A stretch of 20,861 bases of DNA from Candidatus Omnitrophota bacterium (GCA_030695725.1 JAUYPN010000066.1:1-20861), one strand, 5' to 3'. Numbered from the stretch's first letter, positions 13,479-20,554 are shown. Made by a program: numbers and translations. The notes: generated by a model not told the origin, from the letters alone.

Positions 13479-14612
13479 TTATTGTAGATATGGCAGGATT
13501 GCGAGGGCGGCGCGATGGGAGGCGCCGGGGGGGCCGAGAGAATCTTTGACTTTTTTCAGCTCCGCGATCATTGCGGATTTTTTTGAATCGTTGCGGATTA
13601 TTTCGAGAGCGGCTCTAGATAGCTTTTCGGGCGTAGCGTCATACTGCAGAAATTCCGGCACGATAACCTTGCCCGCGATCCAATTCACGAGCCCTAAGAC
13701 CTTGCTCTTGGCGACTATTTTGTACGCGATGTAGTTGACGAGCCCCACTCTATATGTTATTACGAAAGGCGTACCTATGATGGCCGTCTCCAGCGTAGCC
13801 GTGCCGGACGCGACGATTGCAAAGTCGGATACGCTTAATATGTTGTAAGCGTCTCCGTCGGAGATCCTTATATCTGGGGACGAGCCCTTGAGGGCTTCCT
13901 CGTAAAGCGTCGAGGGCAGATTTTTATATTTTGCGATCACGAACTGCGCGCCGGGAAGCTCTTTGGCGATCATTCCGGCGGTACCTGCCATTATCTTAAG
14001 AAGTGTCTTTACCTCCATGGCCCTTGAGCCGGGCAGCAACGCTATTATGGGCTTGGTCTTCGACAGGTTGTACTTTTTTAATATCTCATCTTTCGGCAGG
14101 GTTATCTTTACCGTCTCCAGAAGAGGGTTGCCCACAAACTCGGCATCGATCCCGTTCTTTTTATACAGGTCTTCTTCGAACCTGAAGAATACCAGCATCT
14201 TCCCGACGCATCTCTTTATTATCTCGATCCTGTTCTCGCCCCATGCCCATATCTGCGGGCTTATATAGTATATTACAGGAATATTTCTCTTCTTCAGTTC
14301 TCGGGCGAGCCTTAAATTAAAACCGGGGTAATCGACTAATATCGCTAGGTCGCATTTTTTTGAATCGACTTTTTTCAGGATGCCTTTAAAGACTTTTCCT
14401 ATCGTGAATATATTCATCAGCACATCGACTAAGGCCACTACGGCGAGTTTTGATATATCAAAATCTATATCGACGCCGGCCTCTTTGCAGAGAAGGCCCC
14501 CCAGGCCGAAAAATTTTAGATCCGTATCGAGCGCTTTTAGATCCTTGACTAAATTGGAGGCGTGGAGGTCTCCTGAGGGTTCGCCGGCTACTATGAGGAC
14601 CGATCTTACCAT
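13479..14612 (-). CDS. lpxB: Lipid-A-disaccharide synthase
   Basis: LpxB (GT19 family) joins lipid X and UDP-diacylglucosamine to form the disaccharide of lipid A at the inner membrane face. The 377 residues open MVRSVLIVAGEPSGDLHAS, with the family motif GEPSGD at 10-15. They include VDYPGFNLRLAREL, SPQIWAWGENR, FVGNPLLE, LLPGSRAMEV and VASGTATLETA near the nucleotide-sugar site. The usual VGHPL reads VGNPL here. The ATG at 14612 is preceded on the minus strand by GAAGGGCGAAGAAGA. It is on the strand opposite to lpxI and msbA and 142 bp downstream of the dehydrogenase gene, with repeat-rich DNA between. Confidence 0.95.
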   Translation of the reverse strand: MVRSVLIVAGEPSGDLHASNLVKDLKALDTDLKFFGLGGLLCKEAGVDIDFDISKLAVVALVDVLMNIFTIGKVFKGILKKVDSKKCDLAILVDYPGFNLRLARELKKRNIPVIYYISPQIWAWGENRIEIIKRCVGKMLVFFRFEEDLYKKNGIDAEFVGNPLLETVKITLPKDEILKKYNLSKTKPIIALLPGSRAMEVKTLLKIMAGTAGMIAKELPGAQFVIAKYKNLPSTLYEEALKGSSPDIRISDGDAYNILSVSDFAIVASGTATLETAIIGTPFVITYRVGLVNYIAYKIVAKSKVLGLVNWIAGKVIVPEFLQYDATPEKLSRAALEIIRNDSKKSAMIAELKKVKDSLGPPGASHRAALAILPYLQ

Positions 14613-14627
14613 TCTTCTTCGCCCTTC

Positions 14628-14679
14628 ATAGGCTTAACTGAGTTAGGGCTTCGAAGGAATGGGTTCCTGCGAAGCCTAT
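14628..14679. repeat. nested inverted repeats upstream of lpxB
   Basis: An inner hairpin has GCTTCG (14648-14653) pairing with CGAAGC (14670-14675) and AGGAA (14655-14659) pairing with TTCCT (14664-14668) around the loop TGGG. ATAGGCTT (14628-14635) is complementary to AAGCCTAT (14672-14679) and could form a competing longer-range fold. A small palindrome CACATCCATGTG follows at 14690-14701. The block would be in the leader of lpxB mRNA if lpxB is read from the dehydrogenase promoter. Confidence 0.5.
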
Positions 14680-14734
14680 CCAGACTAAACACATCCATGT
14701 GCGGAGCAGAACCATTATTGCCCGGTGGGTTTTA

Positions 14735-14779
14735 TCCTTCGGCTTCGCTCAGGATTAACCCTGAGCTTTTGCCGAAGGG
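14735..14779. repeat. inverted pair of REP-like CCTGAGC...GAAGG palindromes, copies 3 and 4
   Basis: TCCTTCGGCTTCGCTCAGGA (14735-14754) is followed by the CCCTGAGC...GCCGAAGGG element (14759-14779) in opposite orientation. Together they can fold into one long imperfect hairpin of about 20 bp per arm. The second copy lies inside the 3' end of the Gfo/Idh/MocA gene. Confidence 0.6.
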
Positions 14780-15687
14780 TTTATCTTTTCGATTATTGCC
14801 AGCGCGACCTGAAGGGCGCGCCTTCCTTCGATACCGGAAACTATAGGTTTTTTATGGTGCCGTACGCATTCCGCGAAGGATTCCAGCTCCTCGTTGAGAG
14901 GCAGGACCTTCTTGACCTTTACCTTTTCTTTCAATATCTTGTTTCCGGTCTTCTTGAATATGGTGACTTCCTGATCAAGGTAATCTAACGATATGTACGA
15001 CTCCTCCTGGAATATCCGGATCTTCCTCACGACGTCTTTCGTGACCCTGGATGCGGTGATATCCGCTATAGTGCCGTCCTCAAAGGTGAGCCTGACGTTC
15101 GCCACATCTTCAAAATCGGACATGGTGCTTAAGCCCACGGCTTCTATATTCACGACATCCTGTTCTATGAGACCCAGCACGATATCTATGTCGTGGATCA
15201 TGAGGTCGAGCACCACCCCCACATCATCCACCCTTTTGTGGAATGGCCCCAGCCTTTGGCATTCTACAAATTTCGGTTTCTTTAAGTATTTCTCAAGCGC
15301 CAGGACTGCCGCATTAAACCTCTCCACATGGCCGACCTGTATGATGAGGTCTTTGCTCTTAGCTATCTCTATCAGTTCATCGGCCTCTGAGAGCGTCTTC
15401 GTTATCGGTTTTTCTATCAAGACATGTATGCCGCGGCTCAGGAACTCCTTAGCGACGTTGTAATGGAGGCTTGTGGGGACCACTATGCTCGCGGCGTCTA
15501 CCTTGTCGAACAGATCCTCATAATCCGCAAAACTGCGCGTCTTATATTTCTTCCCTACTTCAAGAGCGCGCCCCAGGTTGCAATCACACACGCCAACGAG
15601 TTCCACATTGTTCATCTTCGAGTACACTTTGGCATGTATGGAGCCGAGATGGCCAACGCCCACGATACCGACTTTTATTTTACTCAT
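14755..15687 (-). CDS. Gfo/Idh/MocA-family oxidoreductase, possible GnnA-type UDP-GlcNAc 3-dehydrogenase
   Basis: This is an NAD(P)-dependent sugar dehydrogenase of 310 residues. The start is ATG at 15687 because MSKIKVGIVGVGHLGSIHAK puts the Rossmann motif GVGHLG (10-15) at the right place; an upstream in-frame TTG overlaps the promoter region. IEKPITKT (91-98) carries the family EKP lysine K93, and DLMIHDIDI (161-169) is the active-site Asp/His segment. The C-terminal residues PSAKAQG are encoded by a REP-like repeat and are probably not functional. Related genes often sit beside lpxI and lpxB. In Acidithiobacillus and Leptospira, GnnA oxidises UDP-GlcNAc at C3, and GnnB then aminates it to give amide-linked lipid A. 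No gnnB is visible here, so the substrate is inferred from context only. Confidence 0.85.
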   Translation of the reverse strand: MSKIKVGIVGVGHLGSIHAKVYSKMNNVELVGVCDCNLGRALEVGKKYKTRSFADYEDLFDKVDAASIVVPTSLHYNVAKEFLSRGIHVLIEKPITKTLSEADELIEIAKSKDLIIQVGHVERFNAAVLALEKYLKKPKFVECQRLGPFHKRVDDVGVVLDLMIHDIDIVLGLIEQDVVNIEAVGLSTMSDFEDVANVRLTFEDGTIADITASRVTKDVVRKIRIFQEESYISLDYLDQEVTIFKKTGNKILKEKVKVKKVLPLNEELESFAECVRHHKKPIVSGIEGRRALQVALAIIEKINPSAKAQG

Positions 15688-15697
15688 ATCGGAAGAA

Positions 15698-15726
15698 ATT
15701 ATAGCACTTATCGGGCGCATTGGCAA
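15698..15726 (-). promoter_or_regulatory. sigma70-type promoter for the dehydrogenase (minus strand)
   Basis: On the minus strand TTGCCA (plus 15721-15726) and a perfect TATAAT (plus 15698-15703) are separated by 17 bases. A start about 7 bases beyond the -10 falls around 15691, only about 4 bases before the ATG at 15687. No Shine-Dalgarno sequence is visible. The mRNA would be nearly leaderless. Confidence 0.7.
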
Positions 15727-15755
15727 GCTTTCTGCTTCGCCCTTCAGTAGACTAA

Positions 15756-15784
15756 TTGACAAAGCCTCCCCGTTGTGGTATCAT
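15756..15784 (+). promoter_or_regulatory. sigma70-type promoter for msbA
   Basis: A perfect TTGACA (15756-15761), a 17-base spacer and TATCAT (15779-15784, five of six consensus bases) are seen. The predicted start is around 15791, about 7 bases before the msbA ATG at 15798, with no ribosome binding site. The TTG of the -35 box is in frame with msbA and could be mistaken for its start codon. Confidence 0.75.
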
Positions 15785-15797
15785 ATGCGTTCAGATT

Positions 15798-17621
15798 ATG
15801 AAGGAATACATAAGACTTATCAAGTTCGTTATGCCTCACGTATGGGTTTTGGCGCTCGCAACCCTATGTATGATAGGCACTTCCGCATTTTCCGGCGTTT
15901 CCATAAGCATGATAATACCGCTAATAGATAATGTCATAACCGGTAAAAAGATGGTAATACCGGCAGGTGTGGTCGTCCCCGATCAGGTGAGGTCCGTTAT
16001 AGGTTTCGTAAATTCAATGTCTCCGATGGATATCCTCAACTGGATGACCATATTGGTCATGATATTCTGGCTCTTCAGGAATCTGTTCGAATACTTCCAG
16101 ACATATCTCATGAGCGATGTCTCCCAGCGCGTCATCAGGGATGTAAAGAATGCCATCTACGACAAATTATTGAGCCTTCCGATGGATTTTTACTCGAAGA
16201 ACCCCACCGGCAAACTGATGAGCCGTATCACGAACGACGCCGCCGTTATAAGAGACTGCATCTCCACGGGGCTTACCGATATGCTCTATCAGCCCATACA
16301 ATTGGTCGTCTACATAGGCCTTGTCTTCATGGTTAAAGCGTATTTTTCGATATCCTGGGGCCTGATATCCATAAGCATGATACTATTCCCGCTCGTCATC
16401 TATCCTGTTGTAAAGATAGGCAAGCGCCTCAAATCGATCTCCAGGCAGTCCCAGGAGAGCATGGCGGATATCACCACCACTCTGCATGAGACGATATCGG
16501 GCATACGCATGGTCAAGGCTTTTTCTATGGAGCGCCGTGAGTCGGAGCGTTTCAAAAATCAGAACCAGCAGTTCTACAGGCTTGCCATGAAGTCGGTGAA
16601 GAGAGTCAGCGTCGTCAGCCCCATCACAGAGTTCGCCGGGATGTTCTGTATAGCCATTATCCTGTGGGTTGCCGGCAAAGAGATAGTCTCCGGCGCGTTG
16701 TCGGCGGGAGCGTTCGTCACTTTTCTGGCAAGCATCCTCTCGCTCATGAAACCCATCAAGCGTCTGACGAACGTGTACAGCATAAACCAGCAGGCGCTCG
16801 CGGCGGCGTCGAGAATATTCGAGGTCCTCGATACCAAAGATACGGTTGTTGAAAAACCGGATGCTGTCCTGATGCCGAAATTCAAAAATTCCGTGAAGCT
16901 CAATAATGTCTCGTTCGGCTACGATGACAAGTTAGTGTTAAAGGACGTAAACCTGGAAGTCAGGGCCGGCGAGATAGCGGCTTTCGTAGGCCCCTCGGGC
17001 GTGGGCAAGACGACGCTCGTGAACCTCCTGCCGCGTTTCTACGATGTGACGAAGGGCGCGCTTACCATAGACGGCGTCGATATACGCGATTATACTTTGA
17101 AATCTTTAAGGGCCCAGATAAGCATAGTGACTCAGGAGACGATCCTCTTCAACGAGACGGTGGCGTATAATATATCCTACGGCTGCGATAACCCGGACAT
17201 GAAAGATATCATAAGGGCTGCGGAAATCGCCAACGCGCATTCTTTTATAATGAAGATGCCCCAGGGGTACGAAACGATAGTGGGAGAGCGCGGTTTCAGG
17301 CTTTCCGGCGGAGAGAAACAGCGCCTGTCCATAGCCAGGGCGGTATTTAAAAATTCACCTATACTTATACTGGATGAGGCCACATCGCAGCTCGACACCG
17401 AATCGGAGGTGCTCGTCCAGGAAGCCATAGACAGGATGATGAAGGGCAGGACCGTATTTGCCATAGCGCACCGCTTAAGCACGATAAAACATGCCACCAG
17501 GATATATGTTCTGGATGAGGGCCGCATAGTGGATACGGGTCCACACGATATCCTGATACAAAAAGAAGGTCTTTACAAGAGGTTGTACGACATGCAGTTC
17601 GGCGCGGCATTCATAAGGTAA
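15798..17621 (+). CDS. msbA: MsbA-type lipid A exporter (ABC transporter, fused membrane and ATPase domains)
   Basis: MsbA flips core-lipid A across the inner membrane using ATP. From the ATG at 15798 the protein is 607 residues. The membrane domain (about 10-320) has six predicted helices, with MISDV-like coupling segments such as FYSKNPTGKLMSRITNDAAV. The ATPase domain (about 365-600) has Walker A GPSGVGKTT at 398-406, signature LSGGEKQR at 503-510, Walker B LILDEATS at 523-530 and H-loop AHRLST at 557-562 (H558). A longer reading from TTG at 15756 was rejected because that codon is the -35 box. Its place next to lpxB supports lipid A rather than a drug as substrate. General ABC exporters look very similar, so the name rests partly on context. 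Confidence 0.88.
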   Translation: MKEYIRLIKFVMPHVWVLALATLCMIGTSAFSGVSISMIIPLIDNVITGKKMVIPAGVVVPDQVRSVIGFVNSMSPMDILNWMTILVMIFWLFRNLFEYFQTYLMSDVSQRVIRDVKNAIYDKLLSLPMDFYSKNPTGKLMSRITNDAAVIRDCISTGLTDMLYQPIQLVVYIGLVFMVKAYFSISWGLISISMILFPLVIYPVVKIGKRLKSISRQSQESMADITTTLHETISGIRMVKAFSMERRESERFKNQNQQFYRLAMKSVKRVSVVSPITEFAGMFCIAIILWVAGKEIVSGALSAGAFVTFLASILSLMKPIKRLTNVYSINQQALAAASRIFEVLDTKDTVVEKPDAVLMPKFKNSVKLNNVSFGYDDKLVLKDVNLEVRAGEIAAFVGPSGVGKTTLVNLLPRFYDVTKGALTIDGVDIRDYTLKSLRAQISIVTQETILFNETVAYNISYGCDNPDMKDIIRAAEIANAHSFIMKMPQGYETIVGERGFRLSGGEKQRLSIARAVFKNSPILILDEATSQLDTESEVLVQEAIDRMMKGRTVFAIAHRLSTIKHATRIYVLDEGRIVDTGPHDILIQKEGLYKRLYDMQFGAAFIR

Positions 17622-17633
17622 GATAGATTTAGG

Positions 17634-17661
17634 TTGAAAATAAGGAAGTTGTTGATATAAT
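17634..17661 (+). promoter_or_regulatory. strong sigma70-type promoter for rpsB operon
   Basis: TTGAAA (17634-17639), a 16-base spacer and a perfect TATAAT (17656-17661) with an extended -10 TG at 17653-17654. The predicted start near 17668 leaves a leader of about 31 bases with AAAGGCGGG before the rpsB ATG at 17699. It gives the translation genes their own promoter, independent of msbA. Confidence 0.75.
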
Positions 17662-17698
17662 GTTAAGTTCTGTTCAAGAAAGGCGGGTAATATAAGAG

Positions 17699-18568
17699 AT
17701 GGTAGAATCAGCATTGATGAAGAGTCTGCTTGAGGCGGGGGTGCACTTCGGGCATGAGACTAAACGTTGGAACCCCAAAATGAAGAAGTACATCTTCGGC
17801 GAGAAGAACAAGATCTACATCATAGATCTTGAGAAGACTCAGGGAGCTATCCTTAAAGCGTGCGACTTCTTAAACAAGGTGACATCGGAGGGCGGCAGTA
17901 TACTCTTCGTGGGCACGAAGAAGCAGGCTCAGGAGATAGTGAAGGAAGAGGCCTCGAGATGCGGCATGTTCTACGTAAATCAGCGATGGCTCGGCGGCAT
18001 GCTCACAAATTTCCAGACGATCAAGAAGAGCATAAAGCGCCTCGAAGATATCGAGACTATGAGGGAAGACGGCAGGTTCGATAAGATATCTAAGAAGGAA
18101 ATATCTCAGCTTAACAAGGAAGCCTTTAAGCTCAATAAGAATCTGGAGGGGATACGCGCGATGGGCAAGCTTCCCAAGGCCATGTTCGTCATCGATTCCA
18201 AGAAAGAGGATATAGCGGTAAAGGAAGCCAGGAAGATCGGCATACCAATAGTGGCGCTGGTCGATACCAACTGTGATCCGGATGTCATAGATTACCCTAT
18301 CCCGGGCAATGATGACGCTATACGGTCGATAAAGCTGATAATGTCCATTGTTGCCGACAGCGTTCTTGGGGGCCGCCAGAAATTTGCAGCCGGCAAGGCC
18401 AAAGAGGAAGAGGCCCAGAAGGCCGAGGCGGCCGACGGTGAAGAAGTAAAGGTCATCGACGAAGAGGTCGAAGAGCTTGTCGAGGGCGATCTGAAGCTTA
18501 AAGAGGGGGAAGGGCTGCCTAAGGACGAGCCGATAAAGAAGGGCCCTAAAAAGAAACCAATAAAATAA
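17699..18568 (+). CDS. rpsB: Ribosomal protein uS2 with charged C-terminal tail
   Basis: uS2 is a late-binding 30S protein. The start MVESALMKSLLEAGVHFGHE matches the family (M-x-LLEAGVHFGHxT-RWNPKM). Other family blocks are FVGTKKQAQEIV, NQRWLGGMLTNFQTI, MPK-like KLPKAMFVIDSKKE, and IGIPIVALVDTNCDPDVIDYPIPGNDDAIRSI. At 289 residues it is about 48 longer than E. coli S2. The excess is an Ala/Glu/Lys-rich tail from about 240 ending KKGPKKKPIK, like the tail of bL25 in this window. First gene of rpsB-tsf-pyrH-frr, a widely conserved order. Confidence 0.96.
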   Translation: MVESALMKSLLEAGVHFGHETKRWNPKMKKYIFGEKNKIYIIDLEKTQGAILKACDFLNKVTSEGGSILFVGTKKQAQEIVKEEASRCGMFYVNQRWLGGMLTNFQTIKKSIKRLEDIETMREDGRFDKISKKEISQLNKEAFKLNKNLEGIRAMGKLPKAMFVIDSKKEDIAVKEARKIGIPIVALVDTNCDPDVIDYPIPGNDDAIRSIKLIMSIVADSVLGGRQKFAAGKAKEEEAQKAEAADGEEVKVIDEEVEELVEGDLKLKEGEGLPKDEPIKKGPKKKPIK

Positions 18569-18596
18569 ACGCAGTACGCTGTACGCAGTACGCTGT
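18569..18596. repeat. heptamer tandem repeat, rpsB/tsf junction
   Basis: Four 7-bp units alternate: ACGCAGT, ACGCTGT, ACGCAGT, ACGCTGT. This also reads as two exact copies of a 14-bp unit, and it is followed by a partial fifth unit ACG. It begins at the base after the rpsB stop and ends just before the GAGGAG of tsf. Confidence 0.65.
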
Positions 18597-18620
18597 ACGA
18601 AAACGAGGAGAATGATAGTC

Positions 18621-19205
18621 ATGATGGACGCAATAAAGAAGCTCAGGGATAAGACGAGCGCCGGTGTTGTGGATTGCAAGAAGGCGTTAAAAGAGTCCGG
18701 CGGGGACATAGATAAGGCTATAGAGATATTGAGGAAGCATGGCGCTGTACTGGCCTCCAAGAAGGCCGGGCGCACTGCCAAAGAAGGGCGCATAGAGAGT
18801 TATATACACCTTGGCGGTAAGATAGGGGTTATGGTGGAAGTGAATTGTGAATCCGATTTTGTGGCAAGGAACGATGACTTCAAATCGTTTGTGAAAGATA
18901 TAGCGATGCAGATCGCGGCGTCGAGCCCTCTCTATTTGAATAAATCCGATGTCCCGGCGGGTTCAATAACTAAGGAGACCGAGATAATAAAGGCTCAGAT
19001 TAAGGACAAACCGGCCGCCGCCATCGAAAAGATAACTGAGGGCAAGCTCAATAAATTCTTCGAGGACGCCTGTCTATTGGAACAGCCTTTCATAAAAGAT
19101 ACGAATCTCAAAGTGAAAGACATATTGATATCGATGATCGCCAAGATAGGCGAGAATATAGTGATAAAGAGGTTCGTGCGCTGGAACTTGGGTGAAGAAA
19201 ATTAA
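18621..19205 (+). CDS. tsf: Elongation factor Ts, short form
   Basis: EF-Ts exchanges GDP for GTP on EF-Tu. The UBA-like N-terminal domain (1-40) contains IKKLRDKTSAGVVDCKKALK, and the core has NCESDFVARND at 75-85 (the TDFVAR motif that reaches EF-Tu). With 194 residues it is the short Thermus-like type, not the 283-residue E. coli form; one core subdomain is absent. The start was set at ATG 18621 because GAGGAG (18605-18610) sits 10 bases before it. The ATG at 18612 is only one base from that ribosome binding site and adds MIV. ATG 18624 is also possible. Confidence 0.95.
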   Translation: MMDAIKKLRDKTSAGVVDCKKALKESGGDIDKAIEILRKHGAVLASKKAGRTAKEGRIESYIHLGGKIGVMVEVNCESDFVARNDDFKSFVKDIAMQIAASSPLYLNKSDVPAGSITKETEIIKAQIKDKPAAAIEKITEGKLNKFFEDACLLEQPFIKDTNLKVKDILISMIAKIGENIVIKRFVRWNLGEEN

Positions 19206-19209
19206 TTTA

Positions 19210-19926
19210 ATGAAGAGACCGGCATTCAAACGCGTAGTACTCAAATTAAGCGGCGAAGCCCTGCAGGGTAATCTCGGTTACGGCATAGATTATAACGTCC
19301 TCATTTCGATAGCCCGGCAGATCAAAGAAGTGAAGTCCTTAGGCGTTGAGATGGCGGTCGTGATCGGCGGCGGCAACATCTTCAGGGGCATCGCCGGATC
19401 GACCAAAGGCATGGACAGAGCAAGCGCCGATTATATGGGTATGCTTGCCACGGTACTGAATGCCCTGGCTTTACAGGATGCGCTCGAGAAGAACGGCGTA
19501 TTCACGCGCGTCCAGTCGGCCATAGAGATGGAAGCGCTCGCCGAGCCCTACATCAGGCGCCGCGCCATAAGGCATCTGGAGAAGGGCCGGGTCGTTATAT
19601 TTGCCGGAGGCACCGGCAACCCCTATTTTACGACAGATACCACCGCGGCGTTAAGGGCCATAGAGATAGGCGCTGAAGTCATTCTGAAGGCCACAAAAGT
19701 GGACGGCGTCTATTCATCCGATCCGGTCAAGAATAAGAATGCCAAGCGATACGAAACTCTGCGCTACATAGATGTCCTTAAAAAGGGACTGAAAGTGATG
19801 GATGCCACCGCGACGAGCCTCTGCATGGACAACGAGCTTCCCATAATAGTCTTCAGTATGAAGAAGAGCGGAAATATCAAAAGGGTAATAATGGGCGAAA
19901 GAATAGGTACAACCGTAAAGAAGTGA
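19210..19926 (+). CDS. pyrH: Uridylate (UMP) kinase
   Basis: PyrH phosphorylates UMP to UDP with ATP as a hexamer, upstream of UTP and hence of UDP-sugars. From ATG 19210 it has 238 residues (E. coli 241). Family blocks are FKRVVLKLSGEALQG at 6-20, VIGGGNIFRGI at 51-61, DYMGMLATVLNALALQDALE at 74-93, and GGTGNPYFTTDTTAALRA at 133-150. The C-terminal region has KVDGVYSSDPVKN. An in-frame GTG at 19192 overlaps the tsf end and would add six residues; I prefer 19210 by family comparison, though its ribosome binding site is weak. Confidence 0.95.
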   Translation: MKRPAFKRVVLKLSGEALQGNLGYGIDYNVLISIARQIKEVKSLGVEMAVVIGGGNIFRGIAGSTKGMDRASADYMGMLATVLNALALQDALEKNGVFTRVQSAIEMEALAEPYIRRRAIRHLEKGRVVIFAGGTGNPYFTTDTTAALRAIEIGAEVILKATKVDGVYSSDPVKNKNAKRYETLRYIDVLKKGLKVMDATATSLCMDNELPIIVFSMKKSGNIKRVIMGERIGTTVKK

Positions 19927-19936
19927 GGATGACGAT

Positions 19937-20494
19937 ATGAATGCCAAAGAAGTTATAAAAGACACAGAAATCAAGATGAAGAAGACCCTGGAAGCTACGC
20001 AGAGGGAATTCTCCGTCGTGAGGACAGGAAGGGCCTCCACGGCTTTAGTCGAGACTTTGAAGGTGGATTATTACGGAGCGCCTACTCCGCTGCGCCAAGT
20101 AGCCAGCATAACCACTCCGGATGCGAGGCTTATAATGATACAACCATGGGACAAGAACGTCTTGACGGAAATAGAGAGAGCCATCCTTAAATCAGACATA
20201 GGTATATCTCCGACCAATGACGGCAAGTCCATAAGATTATCGATACCGTCCCTGACCGACGAAAGGCGCGAGGAACTTGATAAAGTCTTAAAGAAGATCG
20301 CGGAGGACGGCAGAGTATCTTTGAGAACGTGCCGCCACTCGGCCGTCGAGCACATAAGAAAGCTTGAAAAGGATAAGGCGGTCACCGAAGACGAGAGGTT
20401 CCATTCTCAGGAAGAGATACAAAAACTTACCGATAAGTTCATAAAAGACATAGACACTTTCCTCGCAGCCAAAGAGAAAGAGATTCAAGGATAA
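19937..20494 (+). CDS. frr: Ribosome recycling factor
   Basis: RRF splits post-termination ribosomes together with EF-G. The 185-residue protein has FSVVRTGRASTALVE, VDYYGAPTPLRQVASI and LTDERREELDKVLKKIAEDG, all family blocks, and ends in the usual long helix. In the helix segment that is normally VRNVRRDANDK, it reads LRTCRHSAVEH (129-139). R133, matching the essential E. coli R132, is kept, but the following Arg-Asp is His-Ser. GAGGATGAC precedes the ATG. Last protein gene of the rpsB unit. Confidence 0.95.
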   Translation: MNAKEVIKDTEIKMKKTLEATQREFSVVRTGRASTALVETLKVDYYGAPTPLRQVASITTPDARLIMIQPWDKNVLTEIERAILKSDIGISPTNDGKSIRLSIPSLTDERREELDKVLKKIAEDGRVSLRTCRHSAVEHIRKLEKDKAVTEDERFHSQEEIQKLTDKFIKDIDTFLAAKEKEIQG

Positions 20495-20554
20495 TGACTT
20501 CAGTGGGCGAAGCCCGCCGAAGCACACCGTCTAGTGCATATTGATTACGAAGGC

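Noticed and set aside
15756..15797. N-terminal extension of msbA from TTG 15756
   Set aside because: That TTG is the first half of a perfect -35 box, and the extension would lie upstream of the transcription start.
17662..17698. A uS2-binding autoregulatory leader for rpsB
   Set aside because: The predicted leader is only about 31 bases with no visible structure, too short for the known S2 leader motif.
18569..18599. Short tandem repeats as a CRISPR array
   Set aside because: Units are 7 bp with no spacers and no cas genes; this is a simple tandem repeat.
17870..18793. A 307-codon open frame on the minus strand across rpsB and the start of tsf
   Set aside because: It is antisense to clear uS2 and EF-Ts genes, has no ribosome binding site and no recognisable family, and mirrors the codon bias of the sense genes.
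20496..20554. A separate promoter for tRNA-Lys
   Set aside because: I found no convincing -35/-10 pair in the 60-bp spacer; co-transcription with frr is simpler.
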